Below are positions 5,052 through 10,152 of a DNA stretch of 10,152 nucleotides, piece by piece. The DNA lies in assembly GCA_017577925.1 (NCBI GenBank), contig PKQU01000060.1:1-10152 (forward strand). The letters are read 5' to 3'. The stretch's first letter is position 1, and every line of letters starts with the position of its first letter. This DNA is from Bacillota bacterium. Its GTDB lineage: Bacteria; Bacillota; Bacilli; Calditerricolales; Calditerricolaceae. The notes under the pieces are model-generated. The model ran no database searches. It worked only from the letters and a program-made list of their open reading frames with translations, and had not been told where the DNA came from. Position numbers and translations under genes: made by a program.

Positions 5052-6380
5052 ATGGCAGAAAAAGTGGCGATTGTGACCCTTGGCTGTGAAAAGAACCTCG
5101 TAGACTCCGACATCATGTCGCAACTGATTGAGGAAAAAGGCTACCAACGCGTCGCGTCGCCGGAAGAGGCGACGGTGTGCATCGTCAACACCTGTGGGTT
5201 CATCGACGCCGCGAAGGAAGAGTCGATCCAGGCCATTCTCGACATTGCCGACTACAAGGAAACCGGACAGCTCAAGGCGCTGATCGTCGCCGGCTGTTTG
5301 ACCCAGCGATATAAGGAAATGCTGATACAGGAGATGCCGGAAATCGACGGCATCGTCGGAACGGGTGATTTTGATAAGATCGCGGACATCATCGAGCAGG
5401 CGCTGGCGGGGCACAAACCGGTGTCGGTCGGGAATCCCGTCTTTTCTTATGAACGCGTCTGGCGCCGCAAAGTGCCCGAAGGAACGGCCACGGCCTACCT
5501 GAAAATCGCCGAAGGGTGCGACAACCGCTGTACCTTCTGCGTCATTCCCCAGCTGCGCGGGAAGTTCCGCAGCCGATCCTTCGAGTCGATTGTGGAAGAG
5601 GCGCGCATGCTGGCCGAGCAGGGCGTCAAGGAGCTGTGTCTGATTGCCCAGGACCTGACCAACTACGGGGTGGACCTCTACGGACGCCATGCGCTTCCGG
5701 AACTCTTAAACCGCATCGCCGAGGTGGACGGCATCGAGTGGATCCGCCTTCACTACATGTATCCGGGGGCGTTCACCGACGAGCTGCTCGAGGTAATCGC
5801 CACCAACCCGAAGGTGTGCAAGTACATCGACATGCCGTTGCAACACAGCGAGGACCGGATCCTGAAGCGAATGCTCCGTCCCGGACGGCAGCGCGACATC
5901 CGGGCGCTGATTGCCAAAATCCGCGACCGCATTCCCGACGTGGCCCTGCGCACCTCGATCATCGTCGGGTTTCCGGGCGAGACGGAGGAGGAATTTGAAC
6001 GCCTGTGCGATTTCGTGCGGGAGATCCAGTTTGACCGCCTCGGCGTGTTCACCTACTCGCAGGAAGAGGGGACGCCTGCGGCACGCCTGCCGGACCAGAT
6101 CGACGAGGAGACGAAGGAACGCCGCGCCAACACGCTCATGGAGATCCAGCGCGAGGTGGCGGCCCAGCGCTCCCAGCGTTTTATCGGGAAGGAGCTGCCC
6201 GTCCTCATCGAACGTTACGACGGCCAAAATGACGTCTTCATCGGCCGTACGCCCTACGATGCCCCGGAGATCGACGGCGAGGTGTTCGTCAGCGGATACC
6301 GTGGCAAACAAGGGCGGATCGTCAACGTCCGCATCACCCATGCTCATGACTACGACCTGACAGGAGTGGCGTGCGAGTGA
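5052..6380 (+). CDS. rimO: Ribosomal protein S12 methylthiotransferase RimO
   Basis: A 442-residue radical-SAM methylthiotransferase, expected to add a methylthio group to the conserved Asp of ribosomal protein S12. The N-terminal UPF0004 domain has the three cluster cysteines C12 (TLGCEKN), C48 (VNTCGF) and C82 (AGCLTQ). The radical-SAM CxxxCxxC motif is C156, C160 and C163 in EGCDNRCTFC. A TRAM domain follows at about 380-440, with GRTPYDAPEIDG (398-409), typical of RimO rather than of the tRNA enzymes MiaB and MtaB. The ATG at 5052 is chosen because GGAGG (5039-5043) lies 8 bases upstream and MAEKVAIVTLGC fits the family start; extending to TTG 4938 would run into the terminator and promoter. 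An in-frame TTG at 5037 is a weaker alternative. The stop overlaps pgsA. B. subtilis lacks RimO, so this gene is an addition relative to the B. subtilis cluster. Confidence 0.95.
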   Translation: MAEKVAIVTLGCEKNLVDSDIMSQLIEEKGYQRVASPEEATVCIVNTCGFIDAAKEESIQAILDIADYKETGQLKALIVAGCLTQRYKEMLIQEMPEIDGIVGTGDFDKIADIIEQALAGHKPVSVGNPVFSYERVWRRKVPEGTATAYLKIAEGCDNRCTFCVIPQLRGKFRSRSFESIVEEARMLAEQGVKELCLIAQDLTNYGVDLYGRHALPELLNRIAEVDGIEWIRLHYMYPGAFTDELLEVIATNPKVCKYIDMPLQHSEDRILKRMLRPGRQRDIRALIAKIRDRIPDVALRTSIIVGFPGETEEEFERLCDFVREIQFDRLGVFTYSQEEGTPAARLPDQIDEETKERRANTLMEIQREVAAQRSQRFIGKELPVLIERYDGQNDVFIGRTPYDAPEIDGEVFVSGYRGKQGRIVNVRITHAHDYDLTGVACE

Positions 6381-6955
6381 ACTTGCCGAACGCAATCACG
6401 CTGGCGCGCATCATTCTCGTGCCGGTCGTCATGCTGTTCATCCTCGTGCGCTTTGACTTCGGCTCGGTGACCATCGGCGGCATGAGCACGTCGGTCAGCG
6501 AGCTGATCGCGGCCGGCGTGTTCATCGTTGCCGCAATTACCGACGGGCTCGACGGGTACATTGCGCGGAAGCGGAAGTTGGTCACCAACCTGGGGAAGTT
6601 TCTCGACCCCTTGGCCGACAAGCTGCTCGTCTCCGCCGCGCTGATCTCCCTCGTCGAATTGCAGCGCCTTGACGCATGGGTGGCGGTGGTGATCATCAGC
6701 CGGGAGTTCGCCGTCACGGGGTTGCGCCTTGTGGCGGCGGCGGAAGGGCGTGTGATCGCCGCCAGTTCCCTCGGCAAGGCCAAGACGTGGACGCAGATTG
6801 TGGCCATCGTCGCTCTCATCATCAACAACTTCCCCTTCCGCTCCATCGGCTTTCCCTTTGACACGGTAGCCATCTGGGTTGCCATGGCGATGACCATCCT
6901 TTCGGGGGTCGACTATTTTGTGAAAAACAAACATGTCATCCAGTTGAGCCGGTAG
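6377..6955 (+). CDS. pgsA: CDP-diacylglycerol-glycerol-3-phosphate 3-phosphatidyltransferase PgsA
   Basis: Integral membrane enzyme of 192 residues that makes phosphatidylglycerophosphate from CDP-diacylglycerol and glycerol-3-phosphate, the committed step to phosphatidylglycerol and cardiolipin. The complete CDP-alcohol phosphatidyltransferase signature D-x2-DG-x2-AR-x8-G-x3-D-x3-D is present, with D56, D59, G60, A63, R64, G73, D77 and D81 (from DGLDGYIAR to DPLAD). Hydrophobic segments cover about 7-24, 42-55, 83-90, 94-112 and further stretches to the C-terminus. Two GTG starts are possible, 6371 and 6377. GTG 6377 is preferred because it gives MNLPNAITLARI as in relatives, overlaps the rimO stop by 4 bases (GTGA), and lies 10 bases after AGGAG (6362-6366). 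GTG 6371 would add only two residues and leave a 4-base gap. Translation is probably coupled to rimO. Confidence 0.95.
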   Translation: MNLPNAITLARIILVPVVMLFILVRFDFGSVTIGGMSTSVSELIAAGVFIVAAITDGLDGYIARKRKLVTNLGKFLDPLADKLLVSAALISLVELQRLDAWVAVVIISREFAVTGLRLVAAAEGRVIAASSLGKAKTWTQIVAIVALIINNFPFRSIGFPFDTVAIWVAMAMTILSGVDYFVKNKHVIQLSR

Positions 6956-7006
6956 CGGTAGGTTGCGCCTGCGCGGTGGGTGAAGGCGGCCTACGCTTTC
7001 ATTTTT
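6956..7006 (+). promoter_or_regulatory. Hairpin followed by T-run before cinA
   Basis: The pgsA-cinA gap can fold: GTAGG (6958-6962) pairs with CCTAC (6990-6994), extendable by two pairs past a bulged G, and CGCC (6966-6969) pairs with GGCG (6985-6988) inside it. TTTCATTTTT (6997-7006) follows directly, right before the cinA GGAGG at 7007-7011. It looks like a weak terminator or attenuator. The stem is interrupted, so support is modest. Confidence 0.3.
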
Positions 7007-7017
7007 GGAGGCGAACG

Positions 7018-8289
7018 ATGAACGCGGAGATTGTCGCTGTGGGTACCGAACTGCTGTTGGGGCAAATTTGCAACACGAATGCCCAGTTCCTGTCACGCAA
7101 GCTGGCCGAGTGGGGAGTTGACGTGTACGTTCACACGGCCGTCGGGGACAACGCTGCGCGACTGCGCGCCTGTCTGGAGATCGCCAGCCGCCGTGCCGAC
7201 ATCGTCATCCTCACCGGCGGGCTGGGCCCGACGCCGGATGACCTGACCAAGGAAACGGTGGCTGCATTCCTCGGGTTGCCCCTCGAGGTGCACGGGCCGT
7301 CGCTGGCGCGGATCGAGGCCTTTTTCCGGCAGCGGGGCCTGTTGATGACGGAGAACAACCGCAAACAGGCGCTGGTGTTGAAGGGAGCCACCGTGCTGCC
7401 CAATGAGACCGGGCTGGCCCCGGGGATGGCGGTCCAAGCCGAGGGCAAGCTGTACGTCCTGCTGCCGGGACCTCCGCGCGAGCTGGTGCCGATGGTGGAA
7501 CGCCACCTACGCCCGGTGCTGGAGGCGTTTGCCCCCATGGGCGCTGTTGTGCACTCGGAAGTGCTGCGCTTTTTCGGCATCGGCGAGGCGGCCCTGGCCG
7601 AGCAGATCGCCGACCTGCTGGACGCGCAGACGAATCCCACGGTGGCCCCCCTCGTGGAGGACGGCGAGGTGACGCTGCGGCTGACGGCAAAGGCGCCGTC
7701 TCGCGAGGAGGCCCGCGCCCTCATCGGCCCCGTGAAAGCGGCCATCCTCGCCCGCATTGGGCGTTACTACTACGGTTCGGACGACGATCGCCTGCCCGTC
7801 GTCGTTGTACGCCGGCTCGCCGATCGCGGCCTGCGCTTGGCCGTTGCCGAAAGCTGCACCGGGGGCCGGATTGCCGAGCTCATCACGGGCGTTCCGGGCG
7901 CTTCCCGGGTGTTTGCCGGCGGCATTGTGGCCTATACGCTAGAGGCCAAGCGGAACCTCGTGGGGGTGTCGGGCGAAACCCTTGCCGCATACGGGACGAT
8001 CAGCCCTGCCTGCGCGCGGGAGATGGCCGCGGGCGTTCGTCGCGCCCTGCAGGCTGACGTGGGGCTGGCCGTGACCGGCGTGGCCGGTCCCGACCCGGCC
8101 GAAGGCAAGCCCGTAGGCGAGGTGCACCTGGGATTGGCCCTCCCGGACGGGACGGTGCAGACGGAGCGCCTCCAGCTGGCCGGCGATCGTGAGGCAATCC
8201 GCTTGCGGGCGGCGAAACATGCCCTGTTCTGGTTGTGGCGGGTGCTGGGCGATCGTTGTCCCCCTCAGGCCAAGCAAGACTGCGAGTGA
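7018..8289 (+). CDS. cinA: CinA: competence/damage-inducible protein, nicotinamide nucleotide amidase family
   Basis: A 423-residue two-domain protein. Residues 1-170 form the molybdopterin-binding-like COG1058 domain, with VAVGTELLLGQ near the start, TGGLGPTPDD (66-75) and PGPPRE (150-155). A linking KH-like region follows. Residues about 255-415 form the CinA C-terminal/PncC domain, with AESCTGG (277-283, probable nucleophile Ser279) and TGVAGPD (353-359). PncC-type domains deamidate nicotinamide mononucleotide in pyridine nucleotide recycling, and some COG1058 domains hydrolyse ADP-ribose; both activities are assigned by family. The ATG at 7018 is preferred over an upstream GTG at 6976 because GGAGG (7007-7011) has ideal spacing and MNAEIVAVGTELL is the classic start. 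In Bacillus and Streptococcus cinA usually lies next to recA; here a helicase gene lies between them. Confidence 0.95.
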   Translation: MNAEIVAVGTELLLGQICNTNAQFLSRKLAEWGVDVYVHTAVGDNAARLRACLEIASRRADIVILTGGLGPTPDDLTKETVAAFLGLPLEVHGPSLARIEAFFRQRGLLMTENNRKQALVLKGATVLPNETGLAPGMAVQAEGKLYVLLPGPPRELVPMVERHLRPVLEAFAPMGAVVHSEVLRFFGIGEAALAEQIADLLDAQTNPTVAPLVEDGEVTLRLTAKAPSREEARALIGPVKAAILARIGRYYYGSDDDRLPVVVVRRLADRGLRLAVAESCTGGRIAELITGVPGASRVFAGGIVAYTLEAKRNLVGVSGETLAAYGTISPACAREMAAGVRRALQADVGLAVTGVAGPDPAEGKPVGEVHLGLALPDGTVQTERLQLAGDREAIRLRAAKHALFWLWRVLGDRCPPQAKQDCE

Positions 8290-8329
8290 GACCTTGAGAG
8301 GTTATGATAACGAAAGGTGAGCGAGACGA

Positions 8330-9961
8330 ATGGCTGACTTTGCGCAATTCGGCATTTCCAAAGCGATCCTCGACGCCCTTGCCGACATGGGCTTCGAAGA
8401 ACCGTCGCCGATTCAGGCAGCATGCATTCCCCTGGTGCTGGACGGCCGCGACGTGATCGGCCAGGCCCAGACCGGAACAGGAAAAACGGCGGCGTTCGGC
8501 ATTCCCATTGTCGAACGGGTTACCCCCGTGCCACGCGTTCAGGCCATTGTGCTGGCGCCGACGCGGGAACTGGCCATCCAGGTAGCCGAGGAGATCGGCA
8601 AGATTGCCAAATACAAGCGGGGCGTGCGTGCCCTGCCCATCTACGGCGGACAGTCGATTGAGCACCAGATCCGGGCGATGCGAAAAGGGGTGCAGATCGT
8701 CATCGGCACGCCGGGGCGCGTGCTCGACCATTTGCGCCGCAGGACGCTGCGCCTGGATGACGTGCGCTTTTTCGTGCTCGATGAGGCCGACGAGATGCTC
8801 GACATGGGCTTCATCGACGACATCGAGGCTATTCTTCGCCTGGTGCCGAAGGACCGCCAGACGCTGCTCTTCTCGGCGACGATGCCGCCGGAGATCCGCC
8901 GTCTGGCCTTTCAGTACATGAACCGCCCGGAGGTGGTCGCCATCTCCCGCGGTTCGGTGGCGGCGCCGACGGTGACGCAGGTGTACTACCGCGCCCTGGA
9001 GAGCCAAAAGCTCGACGTGCTCTGCCGTATCCTAGACGCCGAGGACGTCGAGCGCGGCATCTTGTTCTGCCGTACGAAGAAGGGCGCCGCCGAGCTGGCC
9101 CAGGCCCTACAGGCGCGCGGCTACAGTGCCGACGCGTTGCACGGTGACCTGAACCAGTCGCAACGCAACAAGGTGATGGACGCGTTCCGCAGCGGGGAAC
9201 TGGAGCTGTTGGTGGCCACCGACGTTGCCGCCCGTGGCATCGACGTGGAGAACGTCACCCATGTCATCAACTACGATATCCCGCAAGACCCGGAAAGCTA
9301 CGTGCACCGCATCGGGCGCACCGGGCGGGCCGGCAAGACGGGGATGGCCATTACGCTGGTGACGCCCCGGGAGATGAAACAGCTGCAGCATATCGAGCGC
9401 ACGGTGAAGGTGTCCATTGAGCCGCGCGACGTGCCGACGGTCAGCGAGCTGGGCGACCGACAAATCCAATACTGGACAGCACAATTGACGGCCCAGCTGG
9501 ACAAGAAGGACCTGGATCTCTATCGCGCCTTCGTGCAGCAGTGGGCCGATGATGGCGGCGACGTGGTCGACCTGGCCGCCGCCGCGTTGAAGCTGGCCTT
9601 TGGGCCGGGCGACGCGGAGGGCGAGGAGTACAACTTCGGGGATACCGGCGCGCGCGACGGCATGGTGCGCTTCTTTCTCAACGTGGGCCGCAGCGCTGGG
9701 CTCGGCCCCCGTGAGGTTGCCGAGGTGATCGCCGAACAGGCCGGGATCCCGGCGCGGACCATTGGGCGGATCGACCTCTTTGACTCCTTCGCCTTTGTGG
9801 AAGTGCCCACCGAGGTGGCTCCCTTTGTGTACGAGGCGCTGCGCAACGCGCGCATCAACGGACGGCGGGTGAACGTGGAGCCGGCCAAGCCGCGTGCCGC
9901 GCGCGAAAATGGAAACAAGGCGGCGAAGAAGGGGAAGCGCAACCAGACGCCGGTCAGCTAA
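8330..9961 (+). CDS. DEAD-box ATP-dependent RNA helicase with DbpA-type RNA-binding domain
   Basis: A 543-residue superfamily 2 RNA helicase with all core motifs: Q motif (F7, then SPIQ 26-29), motif I AQTGTGKT (46-53), Ia PTRELA (77-82), GG (106-107), Ib TPGR (127-130), II DEAD (151-154), III SAT (182-184), IV ILFCRT (244-249), V ATDVAARGID (296-305) and VI HRIGRTGR (326-333). After a linker, residues about 444-516 match the RRM-like DbpA/CsdA RNA-binding domain, ending in INGRRVNVEPAK. A basic tail (KKGKR) follows. Likely role: remodelling rRNA during ribosome assembly, or mRNA and cold-stress RNA. A CshA, DeaD or DbpA name cannot be chosen safely; true DbpA specificity for 23S helix 92 needs direct comparison. 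The ATG at 8330 has AAAGGTGA (8313-8320) upstream. It lies 40 bases after cinA with no clear promoter, so probable readthrough from the rimO unit. A hairpin follows immediately. Confidence 0.94.
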   Translation: MADFAQFGISKAILDALADMGFEEPSPIQAACIPLVLDGRDVIGQAQTGTGKTAAFGIPIVERVTPVPRVQAIVLAPTRELAIQVAEEIGKIAKYKRGVRALPIYGGQSIEHQIRAMRKGVQIVIGTPGRVLDHLRRRTLRLDDVRFFVLDEADEMLDMGFIDDIEAILRLVPKDRQTLLFSATMPPEIRRLAFQYMNRPEVVAISRGSVAAPTVTQVYYRALESQKLDVLCRILDAEDVERGILFCRTKKGAAELAQALQARGYSADALHGDLNQSQRNKVMDAFRSGELELLVATDVAARGIDVENVTHVINYDIPQDPESYVHRIGRTGRAGKTGMAITLVTPREMKQLQHIERTVKVSIEPRDVPTVSELGDRQIQYWTAQLTAQLDKKDLDLYRAFVQQWADDGGDVVDLAAAALKLAFGPGDAEGEEYNFGDTGARDGMVRFFLNVGRSAGLGPREVAEVIAEQAGIPARTIGRIDLFDSFAFVEVPTEVAPFVYEALRNARINGRRVNVEPAKPRAARENGNKAAKKGKRNQTPVS

Positions 9962-9988
9962 GGCGAACATTTTTTCGCCTTTCCTCTT
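9960..9988 (+). terminator. Terminator-like hairpin after the helicase gene
   Basis: AAGGCGAA (9960-9967) pairs with TTCGCCTT (9974-9981) in a perfect 8-bp stem with a 6-base loop, CATTTT. It is followed by the T-rich TCCTCTT. The stem begins inside the helicase stop codon. The U-tract is broken by cytosines, so termination may be partial, with some readthrough into recA. Confidence 0.55.
9964..9977. promoter_or_regulatory. Candidate LexA (DinR) SOS box upstream of recA
   Basis: CGAACATTTTTTCG matches 12 of 14 positions of the Bacillus SOS box consensus CGAACRNRYGTTYG. The left half CGAAC is perfect and the right half has T instead of G (TTTCG). The site ends 9 bases before the -35 box of the recA promoter. 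recA is a standard LexA target in Bacillota, which supports the call. It lies entirely inside the terminator-like hairpin, so the symmetry could have arisen for either reason. Confidence 0.55.
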
Positions 9989-10015
9989 GGCAATCCGCCC
10001 ACGAGCATGTATGAT
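9987..10015 (+). promoter_or_regulatory. Sigma-A-type promoter of recA
   Basis: A -35 box TTGGCA (9987-9992) and -10 box TATGAT (10010-10015) are separated by 17 bases; each has 5/6 consensus matches. Predicted transcription start is near 10022, giving a leader of about 49 bases before the GTG start of recA at 10071. Confidence 0.75.
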
Positions 10016-10070
10016 GGAAGAGAAATGACATGCAGCCCGACTCGGAAATTGGGGAAAAGGGGAGAGCGTT

Positions 10071-10152
10071 GTGTCCGATCGACGTGCGGCCCTTGAGATG
10101 GCCCTGCGCCAGATCGAAAAGCAGTTTGGGAAGGGGGCCATCATGCGCCTCG
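10071..10152 (+). CDS. recA: Recombinase RecA (3' truncated)
   Basis: Only the first 27 codons are in the window. The translation begins MSDRRAALEMALRQIEKQFG and continues KGAIMRL, the conserved N-terminal oligomerisation helix of RecA (compare the ALxxAlxqIEKqFGKGaimrlG pattern of the family). RecA polymerises on single-stranded DNA, drives strand exchange, and triggers LexA self-cleavage. The GTG start is preceded by AAGGGGAG (10057-10064) with a 6-base gap. It has its own promoter and a candidate LexA site upstream, as expected for an SOS gene. The P-loop and the rest of the protein lie outside the window. The cinA-recA neighbourhood of Bacillota supports the identification. Confidence 0.95.
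   Translation, partial: MSDRRAALEMALRQIEKQFGKGAIMRL

Noticed and set aside
8280..8308. Possible helicase promoter with TATGAT at 8303-8308
   Set aside because: The -10 box is acceptable and sits in a small GTTATGATAAC palindrome, but the sequence 17 bases upstream (CTGCGA) is a poor -35 and there is no TGn extension.
8000..9007. Minus-strand open frame of 335 codons over cinA and the helicase
   Set aside because: It spans two clear genes on the other strand and has a His/Arg/Pro-biased translation typical of an antisense shadow.
9107..10144. Minus-strand open frame of 345 codons over the helicase end and recA start
   Set aside because: It crosses a terminator, a promoter and two well-identified plus-strand genes, and has no domain of its own.

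Overview
The window reads as a chromosomal housekeeping segment of a GC-rich member of the Bacillota, probably a deep-branching and possibly thermophilic relative of Bacillus. The reasons are the gene order ymfF-ymfH-ymfI-ymfJ-ymfK-ymfM-pgsA-cinA-recA, which matches Bacillus subtilis, strong AGGAGG-type ribosome binding sites, frequent GTG/TTG starts and sigma-A-type promoters. The genus cannot be fixed from the sequence. All genes lie on the + strand. Both ends are cut: ymfF lacks its start and recA stops after 27 codons.

Region 1 (1-3130) holds the M16 peptidase-family pair ymfF/ymfH, the SDR reductase ymfI (the B. subtilis orthologue acts in elongation factor P modification) and the small DUF3243 gene ymfJ. 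ymfF/ymfH and ymfH/ymfI overlap by 4 bases. ymfJ follows after a 76-base leader whose 5' part can pair with its own Shine-Dalgarno sequence. A 13-bp terminator hairpin closes the unit.

Region 2 (3131-4985) starts with a palindrome and a sigma-A promoter. It carries ymfK (an uncharacterised protein with an ACT-like domain followed by a Walker-A-containing domain) and a RodZ/YmfM-type membrane protein, and ends at a strong terminator whose U-tract runs into the next promoter.

Region 3 (4983-9982) holds rimO (S12 methylthiotransferase), pgsA (phosphatidylglycerophosphate synthase), cinA, and a DEAD-box RNA helicase with a DbpA-type RNA-binding domain. Compared with B. subtilis, rimO and the helicase are extra members of the neighbourhood. 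A hairpin directly after the helicase ends the unit.

Region 4 (9960-10152) is the recA promoter region and the recA start. The helicase terminator hairpin contains a 12/14 match to the Bacillus LexA (SOS) box just upstream of a good sigma-A promoter, so the same bases may both end one unit and control the next.

No mobile element, CRISPR array, tRNA, rRNA or pseudogene was seen. Most of the window is ordinary conserved core genome. The points worth a second look are the complementary catalytic halves of the M16 pair, the ACT/P-loop architecture of YmfK, and several compact regulatory junctions.
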